From assembly GCA_050330955.1 (NCBI GenBank), contig JBHJHJ010000003.1:12000-75999 (forward strand): a stretch of 64,000 nt of DNA, written 5' to 3'. The notes below the pieces were generated by a model. It was given only the letters and a program-made list of their open reading frames with translations, was not told where the DNA came from and did not search any database. Origin of the DNA: JBCCAG01 sp050330955. GTDB lineage: Bacteria > Cyanobacteriota > Cyanobacteriia > CAKZMO01. Of the stretch, positions 18,328 through 26,645 are shown piece by piece (the stretch's first letter is position 1; each line of letters opens with the position of its first letter). Position numbers and translations under genes: made by a program.

Positions 18328-18703
18328 CGTCAAAAGGCTACTCGGGGTTGCCCTGCATACGCGGTGAGGTTCAAGGCTGACCCTGGGAAAGAGGGTGGCC
18401 CTAGAATAAAAGTATTAACATTTTATTGCAAGCTAGTTGACAAGTTGGTATTTGTTTAGCATTACGCTGGCCCTCACCCCCGGCTCCTCTCCCAATTTTG
18501 GGAGAGGGGAGTCTGGTTCCCTTCCCTCAAAATTGGGGGAAGGGTTAGGGATGGGGGCTTTCCAGGACGCTCAACAGATACACAAGTTGACCAGCATGCA
18601 GACAAAAAGGATTCAATCTTGGTGAACGAGCCATTTCAAGCAACATGGCCGGCACGACTATCCCTGATTGCTTCCTGACTTTACTCACCAGATCAACCTA
18701 TTT
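18328..18703. other. 376-base spacer with GC-rich palindromic repeat
   Basis: No gene. The central feature is the palindromic repeat listed separately at 18471-18560. The rest shows no clear promoter or coding signal. Confidence 0.4.
18471..18560. repeat. REP-like palindromic repeat
   Basis: CCCTCACCCC on the left pairs with GGGTTAGGGATGGGGG on the right. Inside are two smaller stems, CTCTCCCAA/TTGGGAGAG (18488-18507) and CCTTCCC...GGGGAAGG. This CCCTCACCCC...GGGAGAGGGG style of repeat is widely dispersed in bacterial genomes. It lies between two genes of the same direction and may also end the ParA transcript. Confidence 0.6.
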
Positions 18704-19609
18704 ATGACCAGCGCGACCCGTTTGCCTCAAGCTGCGAATATTTCTGAATCAATAGACGATGCCCTGTTACGTATCGTAGTTAGAAACGGCATTTGGCTTG
18801 TTGGCATTCCCTCTTGGCTCTATGGTCTTGTCGATCGGGGGATTGCTGCTGCTGCCGATGGGTATGTCTCCATGGTTGAGCTTTTCTATATCCTCAGCAT
18901 CTCCGCGCTGTTCACGGGCTGGCTGTGGATGAAGCCCAATCAGTACCGCCGCTCAGACAACGCCATTACGCTGCAGCGCCATCAGCTCCAGTGGGGGGAA
19001 TGCCCCAACTACCTACAGGCGGCCCGCGTTCGCATGGTCGAGCTTTACGAGCAGCATGTGGTAGGGCAGGCCTACGAGCTGCCGCTGCCCTACTACTGTC
19101 AGATCTATCACCTGCTCAACTTGAAGCACCTGGAAAGCGTCCATAGCTTCAGCCTAGGAAACCTCAAAGTGCTGGGAGTGAACGATTTTCAAACCACGCC
19201 CGCTGGCGGCATCATCCGATTTCGCACGGCGCTGTCGTCTTCAGCCCACGTTTTGCGGCTGTGGCGTCAACCTGAGGTCGAGGTTGAGCTCGTGCTGCAC
19301 GACTCCTACACCGTGGAGCTGCGAATTCCGGTCTACGGCGACAGGCGGATTATCGTACTGTTCAACGTCCTGCCGATGGCGAACGAGCACCACCAGTTAT
19401 TTATCGATATTTATAGTGATCTAAATTGGCCCAAGCTGCTGCTTGAGCCACTATTAGACGTGGCATCGTCGTTGACCCTGCTAGAGGATCTGTCCTACCT
19501 GCGCCAGCTCAGCGAGCGCAGAGAGCAGTCCGCCGCTGCAAAGCGACAGCAGCCTACCCTTTTTCTGCTAAATCGCTTTGTTGAGCTGTATGGTTCGACC
19601 TGGAAATAA
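18704..19609 (+). CDS. Conserved hypothetical membrane-associated protein
   Basis: 301 residues from ATG 18704; a TTG at 18668 is less likely. No family recognised. One or two hydrophobic segments lie near the N-terminus (IVVRNGIWLVGIPSWLYGL and VELFYILSISALFTGWLWM). A cytoplasmic region of mixed alpha/beta character follows, with several Tyr-rich stretches (YYCQIYHLLNLKHLESV). It precedes a MOSC gene by 18 bases and probably shares its transcript. Function unknown. Confidence 0.65.
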   Translation: MTSATRLPQAANISESIDDALLRIVVRNGIWLVGIPSWLYGLVDRGIAAAADGYVSMVELFYILSISALFTGWLWMKPNQYRRSDNAITLQRHQLQWGECPNYLQAARVRMVELYEQHVVGQAYELPLPYYCQIYHLLNLKHLESVHSFSLGNLKVLGVNDFQTTPAGGIIRFRTALSSSAHVLRLWRQPEVEVELVLHDSYTVELRIPVYGDRRIIVLFNVLPMANEHHQLFIDIYSDLNWPKLLLEPLLDVASSLTLLEDLSYLRQLSERREQSAAAKRQQPTLFLLNRFVELYGSTWK

Positions 19610-19627
19610 TTCTGTAACAGATGCCTG

Positions 19628-20176
19628 ATGGCCTTTATAACTCGGGCAGAGCTAGACGCGAATACCCATAGACTATTAGCCTCGCCTAAAGATAGCGTTT
19701 CCATCGAGGCAATCTGCGTTCGTCCCAACTTTTCGCAGCGGCGACCCGTCGAAGAAGTGTTTCTTTGCTGTCGTGAAGGCGTGGTGGGCGATCGCTGGCG
19801 TCGTTCCCCCTGGCTGCGGCTTGAGAACGGCGAGCCCGACCCGCGTATCCAGGTCTCCCTCGCGAATTCCCGTCTGCTGAGGCTTATTTCCAAGGCTGGG
19901 CAAGCCATTACCTTGCCGGGGGACAATTTTGTCGCCGATATTGACCTCAGCGAGGCCAATATACCGGTGGGGCAGCGCCTCCGGCTCGGGGAAGCCGTCA
20001 TCGAAGTCTCAACCGTTTACAACGACGCCTGCAGCAAATTTGCGGCACGATACGGCAAAGACGTGGTCGCCTGGATCAGAGCGCCCCAAAACCGGCACCT
20101 GCGGTTGCGCGGTATCTTCGCACAGATCGTTCAGTCCGGGCGCGTGACGCTGCGTGACAAAATCCAAAAGTGCTGA
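19628..20176 (+). CDS. MOSC domain-containing protein
   Basis: 182 residues. Recognisable MOSC (molybdenum cofactor sulfurase C-terminal) features: REGVVGDRW, a central GDNFVADIDLSEANIPVG resembling the conserved ENL-type turn, and NDACSKFA around a cysteine, then RGIFAQIV. The fold binds sulfur on a conserved Cys and may serve in moco or thiol-metabolite chemistry. No N-terminal beta-barrel or ferredoxin domain is attached. Second gene after the membrane protein at 18704. Confidence 0.8.
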   Translation: MAFITRAELDANTHRLLASPKDSVSIEAICVRPNFSQRRPVEEVFLCCREGVVGDRWRRSPWLRLENGEPDPRIQVSLANSRLLRLISKAGQAITLPGDNFVADIDLSEANIPVGQRLRLGEAVIEVSTVYNDACSKFAARYGKDVVAWIRAPQNRHLRLRGIFAQIVQSGRVTLRDKIQKC

Positions 20177-20441
20177 TGGCACTGTCAAGTACGTCTAGCT
20201 ACAAAATTCTCTGATCCCCGGGCTATAAATCTAAGTTAATTTACAGATTATTGATTTATGCATTATTGAGAGCAATTTTGCAGACAGACAGGTTTTACTG
20301 CTTCTAGCTGCCGGGCCAGCGGCTGATTACCAGGGTGTACAAGCCATGCAAATAGCTACACCAACACCAGTTCTCAATCTAGACAGGGTTTACATTGATG
20401 GGTCCGGTCGCTCAACAAACCTAACTTATGAGGAGGCCACG

Positions 20442-23246
20442 ATGTCGCTTAACCGTCGCCAGTTTTTTGTCCTAGGAACAGGGCTTGGGCTTGGAAGCCT
20501 AAGATTTGGTGCTGCCGCCCGTGCCGAAGCCGCAGGTATAAACGCCATACCGCGATCGCTTCAAGATTTCCCCACGCTTCTGGCCCAGGCCACGGGCGGC
20601 ACGGTGGTTCCCGGTCGCCATAGCGGCTTCATGGTGCAGAGCGACTACGGCGTAGCCAACAACTTCGAAGTGGTGATCCACAGCCTCTCCGACGGGCTGG
20701 CCCAGCTCTACCGAGACAACGCCCAGCCCGACTTTCCCTGGGTTGGCCCCCTGCCCCCGGAGTACGTGTTCACCTGCGGCCCTGCGGGGGAGTCGGGGAA
20801 AGCCCTGCACGGCAGCTTCTTTGGCGCCGGGGACGCTTCCGACGCATCGCTGATTCAGAGCAACTTCAAGGACTTCGGCGCCAAGAACGGCCACCTGGAG
20901 CTGGTGGTGCGCCACGGCGATCGCCTGGCCCTATACTGGCGGGCCAGCTCCGCCCCCCTGCTGTGGACCGGTCCCCTCTACGTGCCCTCAGACTCTGTTC
21001 ACACCGGTAATCCCGCCTTCATTCAAGGCGACTTTGACACCCTCGGTAACTTTGAGCTGGTCACCCCCCACGCGGGGGCAGGCCTGCTGCACTACGTCCG
21101 TTTTAATGACGTGCCGGAAGTGCCCTGGGCTGGGCCTACTGCCTTCGGTCAGGATCTGGGGCCAGTGGATGCGGTGGCGCTGATCCAGAGCGACTACGTG
21201 GACGCCGGGGAGAGCAACGGCCACCTAGAGGCGATCGCCCGAGTGGGCAGCGATTTGTTCCTGCTGACGCGAGAGTCGAAGCCCCCCTACGGCTGGACCA
21301 TTCAGCCCCAGGAAATCACCGCTGCAGTAGGCGGCCTAGCGGTCACGGGCGTACCCGGCTTCATCCAGTCCCAAAATCGCGACTTCCACGTCGTGATTCC
21401 TGTGGTAGGCGGCGGTTTGGCCCATCTGCGACGGCAAAACGGCGTGGACGAGACCTGGGTGCTGCAGAGCACCTTTGACGCGGGCTTGGATGCGGAGGCG
21501 GCATCGCTGCTGCAAAACCAGTTTGGGAACGGCCTAGAGCTGCTGGTCAAGCAGGGCACGTCATCCCAGTTTAAGCACTTCTTTGCCGGTGCAGAAGACT
21601 TGAATTGGCAGGCGGGCGGCGGGTTCGAGGAGACCCAAACCGGCGCAGCCAGCAAAGGGGAATGGACCGTGCCCTACACCCTAGACTTTGGCACCGTAGG
21701 CATCCATGCCGCCCTGCTCAACACCGGCAAGGTGCTAATGGTGGGCTACGAAGACATCGTGGAAAACGAGAACAGCGCCGTCTCCATCCTCGACCCCAAA
21801 ACCGGCCAGCAGGTGAGCGCCCTGCCCGACCCCCAGCGCAATAAGTTCTGCTGCGGCCATGCCTTTTTGCCCGACGGCCGACTGGTGCTGGCCTCCGGTA
21901 ACGTGGGGGAAGCCAGCGCTAAGTCCCTACACACCTTCACCCCCAGCGGCGACGGCGGCACCTGGACTGATTTTGGCAGCATGAGCGGCGGCGTACGGTG
22001 GTATCCCACCTGCACTACCCTGCCCGATGGGCGCGTGTTCATCCTGGCGGGAACGGCCCAGGTGTTCACCACGATTCAGCAGTCCACCTGCTCCCAGGAC
22101 TTTATCGGGGGCACCGGCATTCCCCGCACCATCAACAAGACCTACGAAATTTTTGATGGCAATCAGCCTGGGGACTCGGTGCCGGTGCCAGAGCTATTCG
22201 AAGACTGCGAAGATAGCTTGGGGCTCTACGGCCTCTACCCCTTCGTATTCGTCATGCCGGACGGGCGGCTAATGATTCACGGCAACACTCGCACCTATTT
22301 CCTGGACGTCAACACCAACGCCGTCGAGCCGCTGCCCAGCCGCACCAACATCAAAACCTCCCGCACCTACCCGTCTGAAGGGTCCGCCGTGCTGCTGCCG
22401 CTGCTGCCAGAAAAGGACTACCAGGCCCGGTTAATGCTGATTGGCGGCGGGGTCTCCTGCTCCTTTGTGCCCTCCAGCAACCCCAACTGCGGCCAGGGCA
22501 CCCCCATCACCCCCGATGGCAACCCCATCCAAACCGCCTGCTTCGACAAGCGAGACGACTGGCCCACCACCAACACTTGCGAGGTGCTGGACCTGAATGC
22601 CCCACAGCAGGGCTGGAGCTTCACCGCGCCGATGAAAAACGGTCGAGTGATGCCCGATGCAGTGCTGCTGCCCGACGGTACCGTGTTTGTCTGCAGCGGC
22701 AGCAGCACGGGCACCGCCGACGTGGCCCGCACGCCGGTACTCGAAGCCGAGATCTACGACCCCGACCAGAACCAGTGGACAACCGTGGCCTCTATGCACG
22801 TCCCTCGGCTCTACCACGCGGCGGCAATTTTACTGCCTAGCGGCGAGGTGATGACCTCGGGCACCGACAAGTTCTATAACATTGAGCCGTTTGACCACGC
22901 AGAGAACCGGGTGGAGGTGTTCAAGCCCCCTTACCTATTCAAAGGAGCACGTCCGGCGATCGCCGCTGTCACAAGCCAAGTGTCCTACGGCGACCTGTTC
23001 AGCGTCAGCACCCCCGACGCCGGGTCGGTGAAGTCGGCCTGTTTCATCGCGCCGGGGGCCAGCACCCACTCGTTTAATATGCAGCAGCGGCTGGTGGGGC
23101 TAGAGATCAGCAACCAAGGCAGCGGCGAGCTGCTGCTGAAGGCACCGCCCGACGGCAACATTGCGCCTCCGGGGTTCTACATGCTGTTTTTGGTGAATCA
23201 GCAGGGCGTACCGTCGGAGGCGAAGTTTGTGAAGCTGACCTCATAG
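20442..23246 (+). CDS. Tat-exported copper radical oxidase (galactose/glyoxal oxidase-like)
   Basis: 934 residues from ATG 20442, preceded by AGGAGG at 20431-20436. A twin-arginine signal (LNRRQFFVLGTGLGLG, then AAARAEA) sends the folded protein out. Residues about 40-400 form an unrelated repeat region with recurring blocks such as FIQGDFDTLGNFELV, likely a first beta-propeller. From about 430 the protein is a kelch propeller with C-terminal E-set domain (DUF1929) like galactose and glyoxal oxidases. The copper/cofactor residues can be placed: C470 or C471 (Cys of the Cys-Tyr cofactor), Y521 (RWYPT), Y791-H792 (LYHAAA) and H876 (STHSFN), with spacing close to galactose oxidase. It should oxidise an alcohol or aldehyde outside the membrane, giving hydrogen peroxide; the substrate is unknown. 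Confidence 0.88.
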   Translation: MSLNRRQFFVLGTGLGLGSLRFGAAARAEAAGINAIPRSLQDFPTLLAQATGGTVVPGRHSGFMVQSDYGVANNFEVVIHSLSDGLAQLYRDNAQPDFPWVGPLPPEYVFTCGPAGESGKALHGSFFGAGDASDASLIQSNFKDFGAKNGHLELVVRHGDRLALYWRASSAPLLWTGPLYVPSDSVHTGNPAFIQGDFDTLGNFELVTPHAGAGLLHYVRFNDVPEVPWAGPTAFGQDLGPVDAVALIQSDYVDAGESNGHLEAIARVGSDLFLLTRESKPPYGWTIQPQEITAAVGGLAVTGVPGFIQSQNRDFHVVIPVVGGGLAHLRRQNGVDETWVLQSTFDAGLDAEAASLLQNQFGNGLELLVKQGTSSQFKHFFAGAEDLNWQAGGGFEETQTGAASKGEWTVPYTLDFGTVGIHAALLNTGKVLMVGYEDIVENENSAVSILDPKTGQQVSALPDPQRNKFCCGHAFLPDGRLVLASGNVGEASAKSLHTFTPSGDGGTWTDFGSMSGGVRWYPTCTTLPDGRVFILAGTAQVFTTIQQSTCSQDFIGGTGIPRTINKTYEIFDGNQPGDSVPVPELFEDCEDSLGLYGLYPFVFVMPDGRLMIHGNTRTYFLDVNTNAVEPLPSRTNIKTSRTYPSEGSAVLLPLLPEKDYQARLMLIGGGVSCSFVPSSNPNCGQGTPITPDGNPIQTACFDKRDDWPTTNTCEVLDLNAPQQGWSFTAPMKNGRVMPDAVLLPDGTVFVCSGSSTGTADVARTPVLEAEIYDPDQNQWTTVASMHVPRLYHAAAILLPSGEVMTSGTDKFYNIEPFDHAENRVEVFKPPYLFKGARPAIAAVTSQVSYGDLFSVSTPDAGSVKSACFIAPGASTHSFNMQQRLVGLEISNQGSGELLLKAPPDGNIAPPGFYMLFLVNQQGVPSEAKFVKLTS

Positions 23247-23257
23247 GTTAAGCAAAT

Positions 23258-23291
23258 AAAGAGGAGCGCTCCTTAGAAGGCGCTCCTCTTT
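23258..23291. terminator. Bidirectional intrinsic terminator
   Basis: A 12-bp perfect stem AAAGAGGAGCGC / GCGCTCCTCTTT with a 10-base loop lies between two convergent genes. On the minus strand it is followed by a T-rich stretch (TTTATTTG). It can serve both the oxidase gene and the chelatase gene. Confidence 0.8.
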
Positions 23292-23312
23292 GCGTGGGTT
23301 TTGACCACATAC

Positions 23313-24554
23313 TTAGTGATGGTGGTGGCCGTGGTCATGGCTGTGGTGGCTATGGCCGTGGCTATGCCCATGAGCACCATCGTGGCTGTGGCTGTGGCTG
23401 CCGTGCTGCTGCGCTTGATGCACCGCCAGCGCCCGATTCACCGACATCGACTGCTCAGAGAGCAGATCCTCGATGTGGCGATCGGCCCAGTCTGCCGCCA
23501 TGCGCATGAACTCGGGGTGGTCGTTGGCGCAGTCCATCTGTACGTAGGTCACATGGGGGTGCTTCTTGCGCAGCCCTTCGATGATGTGCTCCACGTCCAG
23601 CAGGGTCTCGTGGTTTTCGGTGGCAAAGCCGATGGGCATAAACACCAGCGACGTTGCGCCCAGGTCAATCAGGTTACGGGCCGCCAGATCCGCATTGGGC
23701 TGGGTCCACTTAATCATCGGGGTCTGGTGGTTGAGCCAGCCCACCGACACCAGCGGGTACTTGTAGATCAGCTGTTCCCGCACGCTCTCGTACAGCGCCT
23801 GGCTCTCGTCGATGCCGGAGGTGAAGCCCTTGGCCTCGTGGGGACAGCCGTGGTTCATCAGGACGATGCCGGTCTGAGACGGGAGATGGGCCACCGCCAA
23901 GTCGCGGTGGATCTTCTCCTCCACCATACGGGCCATCAGCGAGATGTAGGCAGGCTCGTTATAGAAGGAGGGAATGTAGCGGGTGCCTTTGAGCCAGTGC
24001 TCAGGGCCATCGGCTAGGTCGGACAGGGCGCTATTGACCTGCTCTACGGCGATGCCGCTGGTGAAGATGGAGTCCACCACCAGTAGGGGATAGATCAACA
24101 GCTTGTCAAAGCCCTGGTCGCGAATGGTCTCTAGCACCTGGTGGGGCAGGTGGGGAGCGCAAAAGTTGAACGCCTTAAAGACAGAGACGCGATCGCCCCA
24201 GCGCTGCTTTAGCTCTTGCTCAATGCCGGCCCGCTGGCGCTCAAAAATGGCGTTGTGAGGGGAAATAAAGTTGCCGTGCTGGTGGCTCCACTCGTGCAGA
24301 TCAAACATCGCCAGCAGCTTAGCTAGGGGCGGATAGATCCAGGTGGGAACCGGGGCAAATTTGGCCGTCAGCAGATTGAGGGCCTGTTCGTTGTAGTTCG
24401 CAAAGTCTTCGTAGCTTTCGACTTCGCCGTAGCCCATCAGCAAAACCGCAACGCGGTCTTGGGTGTTGGAATCAGAAGCTACAGATTGGGGAGACTCGGG
24501 AGAAACAACCACGCGGTAGAACCTCTTGGCAAATTGTCTTTCGTAGTCTATCAT
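23313..24554 (-). CDS. Ferrochelatase-family protein with histidine-rich tail
   Basis: 413 residues. The body follows the two-lobe chelatase fold of HemH/CbiX type: VAVLLMGYGEVESYEDF at the start, then YPLLVVDSIFTSG, and GIVLMNHGCPHEAKGF and LVFMPIGFATENHETL in the second lobe. There is no C-terminal chlorophyll-binding helix as in the main cyanobacterial ferrochelatase. Instead the last ~30 residues are mostly His with Gly, Ser and Asp, a likely metal-storage tail. Similar tails occur in some Co/Ni chelatases, so the metal may be Co, Ni or Zn rather than iron. Alone in its transcript. Confidence 0.82.
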   Translation of the reverse strand: MIDYERQFAKRFYRVVVSPESPQSVASDSNTQDRVAVLLMGYGEVESYEDFANYNEQALNLLTAKFAPVPTWIYPPLAKLLAMFDLHEWSHQHGNFISPHNAIFERQRAGIEQELKQRWGDRVSVFKAFNFCAPHLPHQVLETIRDQGFDKLLIYPLLVVDSIFTSGIAVEQVNSALSDLADGPEHWLKGTRYIPSFYNEPAYISLMARMVEEKIHRDLAVAHLPSQTGIVLMNHGCPHEAKGFTSGIDESQALYESVREQLIYKYPLVSVGWLNHQTPMIKWTQPNADLAARNLIDLGATSLVFMPIGFATENHETLLDVEHIIEGLRKKHPHVTYVQMDCANDHPEFMRMAADWADRHIEDLLSEQSMSVNRALAVHQAQQHGSHSHSHDGAHGHSHGHSHHSHDHGHHHH

Positions 24555-24705
24555 CCCCCCTCTGGGGATGTGGCGGAACGTGGCGCTTAGTTGCGGTAAT
24601 ATTATGTTTCCTTTAGAAAGGCGCTCTCGCTGTAGCCTGCTGGGGTTAGTCGCTGCGATCGCCCCGTAACGTGGATCTTCAGGCCATCACCCCCCAGAAC
24701 TTAAC

Positions 24706-25479
24706 CTAAGTCGCCTGAACCAAGCTGGTGGGATTGAGCGGCTCAGCGGTGAGGTACTGCTGCTTCACCCGCAGCAGCTTGCGGGCCGCCGCCATCAAAT
24801 CGTCTTGGATAAACGTGGGCTGGAACCGCGCCAAATAGGCCCGACTGCGGATGCCGCAGGTGAGGGCAATAGTAGAGATGCCCAGGCGACGCCCCGCTAA
24901 AACATCCGCCTCCGTATCCCCCACCATCCAGGCGTGGTTGGGATGGCCGTAGTCTTGGCAATAGTCTTGCCAGCACAGCTTCAGCAGCTCGGTTTTGTAG
25001 TCGGCGCTGTTGCGGTAGGCGGCCCGGTCTTCTGGCGTTCCCAAAATTCGCGTAAACAGGTGGGCCAACCCATGCTCCTGCAGCAAAGACACTACCTGCT
25101 GCTGCGATCGCAGCGTGACCAGCATCAGGTCAATACCCCGCTCGTGCATCAGCGTCAGCCCCTTCCTGGCGTTGGGGTGGAGGCAGTCGTGGTGCAGCAG
25201 GTCGGGGTGGTTGACGATTTCCTCAACCAGATCGAAAAACTGCGCCATCTGGTGAGGTTTGACGCCGGACTGCTGAGCGATGTCTTTGTCTGGGATGCGG
25301 TGCTGCTTGAGATGCCAGAACCGGGCCTTGGTCAGCGGCTGAATGGAGGGCTTGTCGAGCTGCTCTAGGACGCGGCGATAGGTGCTGTAGTAGCGATCGG
25401 ATACGTCGACGATAGGCCCGTCAAAATCGCAGAATACGGCAAATCTAGGGCATTGATTGGGTGTCACGTTCGCCCTCAA
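24706..25479 (-). CDS. HAD-superfamily phosphatase
   Basis: 257 residues. Motif I is FCDFDGPIVD (nucleophile and acid/base Asp pair), motif II LVTLRS, and motif III/IV includes MVGDTEADVLAG. A helical cap (about 30-110) sits between motifs I and II, so it belongs to the phosphoglycolate-phosphatase-like C1 group. Substrate unknown; it could be a sugar phosphate or phosphoglycolate. Flanked by the chelatase gene and the gene-fragment region, apparently a single-gene transcript. Confidence 0.85.
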   Translation of the reverse strand: MRANVTPNQCPRFAVFCDFDGPIVDVSDRYYSTYRRVLEQLDKPSIQPLTKARFWHLKQHRIPDKDIAQQSGVKPHQMAQFFDLVEEIVNHPDLLHHDCLHPNARKGLTLMHERGIDLMLVTLRSQQQVVSLLQEHGLAHLFTRILGTPEDRAAYRNSADYKTELLKLCWQDYCQDYGHPNHAWMVGDTEADVLAGRRLGISTIALTCGIRSRAYLARFQPTFIQDDLMAAARKLLRVKQQYLTAEPLNPTSLVQAT

Positions 25480-25688
25480 ATTTCGATTGACTCAAGCGGT
25501 GCCGCTGGCAAAGGGGGACATCACTAGCGCGCAGTGGTATTACGGATCTCGGATAAATTCCGCTTTGTTAATACTGGCACAAACTTATGGGCATCGGGGT
25601 GCGATCGCCCCAGTTACACCATGTCTTAATTTTTAGAGCCGCTGGCTTAAAGGTTGGGGATCGTGCGAGGGCACAGCCTGCCGTGCGG

Positions 25689-25742
25689 CTACCCCTCCTC
25701 GCGCTCCAGAATTAGAGTAACGGGGCCGTTGTTCTCAAGGCG
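25689..25742 (-). pseudogene. dtd: C-terminal fragment of D-aminoacyl-tRNA deacylase (dtd)
   Basis: On the minus strand this reads LENNGPVTLILEREEG followed by TAG. The block NGPVTLILER is the conserved C-terminus of Dtd. The remaining ~130 residues are absent: immediately upstream (above 25742) the DNA changes to a different gene fragment. A complete copy would be expected elsewhere. Only about 16 residues support this call. Confidence 0.6.
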
Positions 25743-25853
25743 ATGCCCATTTATCGGCTGTGTCAGGTGAACCGCGATCTGCGATTGGAACGCACTGCAG
25801 CAGGGCAGCTGATCATCATGCCGCCGACAGGGTGGGAAACTGGCAACCGCAAC
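25743..25853 (+). pseudogene. N-terminal fragment of a Uma2-family (DUF820) gene
   Basis: Plus-strand reading gives YRLCQVNRDLRLERT and then LIIMPPTGWETGNRN, the well-known N-terminal block of Uma2/DUF820 proteins, which are restriction-endonuclease-fold proteins abundant in cyanobacteria. The extreme N-terminus and the entire catalytic C-terminal half are missing. The sequence joins the dtd fragment within a few bases, as expected at a deletion or insertion scar. Confidence 0.75.
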
Positions 25854-25939
25854 CTTGTCTTTGCATCCTGCTCATCCTGTAGAAGTGAATCTGCTGCAGC
25901 CAAAGGGTTTCTCAAGGCGTTATATACATTTCCTGGCGG

Positions 25940-26118
25940 CTGGTTAAGTTGAGCTACGTTCTCCGCCACTCTGCGTGTCGCTTTATTTAGCTGGTTAGAT
26001 TGAACATTATCCATAACCCTACGTGTAGGTTCACTCGACTCCATCACTACCCTACGTATAGCTTCATTTGGCTGATTAAGCTGCTTTACACTCTCAATAG
26101 CTTCTAATATGAATTCGC
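25940..26118 (-). repeat. Degenerate coding-like repeat with RRV motifs
   Basis: On the minus strand an open frame contains three related blocks, AIRRVVMES, PTRRVMDNV and ATRRVAENV, separated by LNQ-rich linkers. It looks like a decayed amphipathic repeat from a larger protein. The frame runs into the Uma2 fragment on the opposite strand and has no normal start, so it is not called as a gene. Confidence 0.45.
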
Positions 26119-26190
26119 TTTGCTGAATAAGATGTGGAAACCTCTGATAATTGGATTATCTAAATTCTCGTCAGCCAGCAGCTTCATCAT
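26104..26190 (-). pseudogene. Truncated DUF5615 (PIN-like toxin) remnant
   Basis: Minus-strand ATG at 26190 begins MMKLLADENLDNPIIRGF, the conserved N-terminus of DUF5615 PIN-like nucleases (Asp of the active site in ADEN). After about 18 residues similarity ends and a stop follows at 26104. A full protein would be ~110 residues. Confidence 0.75.
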
Positions 26191-26196
26191 AAAGCG

Positions 26197-26278
26197 TTAC
26201 CCTAGTCCCACCAACTTGCGCTACCCCATCAGAGTTCAACGCCAAAGGCGCAAGTTCCGCCTTGATTGCAAGATTCAT
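26197..26278 (-). pseudogene. Truncated DUF433 antitoxin remnant
   Basis: Minus-strand ATG at 26278 reads MNLAIKAELAPLALNSDG and continues AQVGGTRVTL, the N-terminal part of DUF433 antitoxins, which normally precede DUF5615 toxins. The central helix-turn-helix half is deleted, and the frame runs out of homology just before the toxin ATG. Together the two fragments are a dead toxin-antitoxin pair. Confidence 0.65.
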
Positions 26279-26335
26279 AAGCCTGTAGTGTTCACCGCAT
26301 CATCGCCACGGCTCCATCTTAAAGGCGATCGCCCA

Positions 26336-26608
26336 GCACCGACATTTGAGGCGCCATCGACGACGCTTCAAGTGCCAGCCCCGACACCTGAAGTCTCACC
26401 ACCGACGCCTAGCCTGTCATCGGCGGCACTTGAAGCGACAGCACCGGCCCGTAAGGTCTCAGCCCCGACACTCCACATATCACCGACGACACTTGAAGTC
26501 TCACCACTGACAAAAAAAGTGAGAGCAACGGCACCTGAAGTCTCATTGGCGACATCTGAAGTGAGGGTCGCGACACCTGAAGTGAGGGCGATGGCATCCA
26601 AAGTCCCA
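26336..26608. repeat. Minisatellite: 13 degenerate 21-bp tandem units
   Basis: The unit is close to CCGACACCTGAAGTCTCACC plus one base. On the plus strand the units translate as thirteen heptapeptides of the form APTPEVS, in an open frame closed by TAG at 26609. The minus strand also stays open with ETSGV-type repeats, so coding strand cannot be decided and the array may be non-coding. Confidence 0.75.
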
Positions 26609-26645
26609 TAGGCCCAGAGCGGCCTTCGGACAACCTAGCCCAGCT

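Noticed and set aside
23301..24017. 238-residue plus-strand frame opposite the chelatase gene
   Set aside because: The frame arises from the reverse of the His-rich tail (Val/Ala runs); the minus-strand gene has clear family motifs and a terminator.
26336..26608. CRISPR array
   Set aside because: Units are 21 bp, directly adjacent without spacers, and degenerate; no cas genes are in the window.
26120..26611. 163-residue plus-strand frame covering the minisatellite
   Set aside because: No ribosome binding site; its first part is antisense to DUF433/DUF5615 remnants and the rest is the 21-bp repeat.
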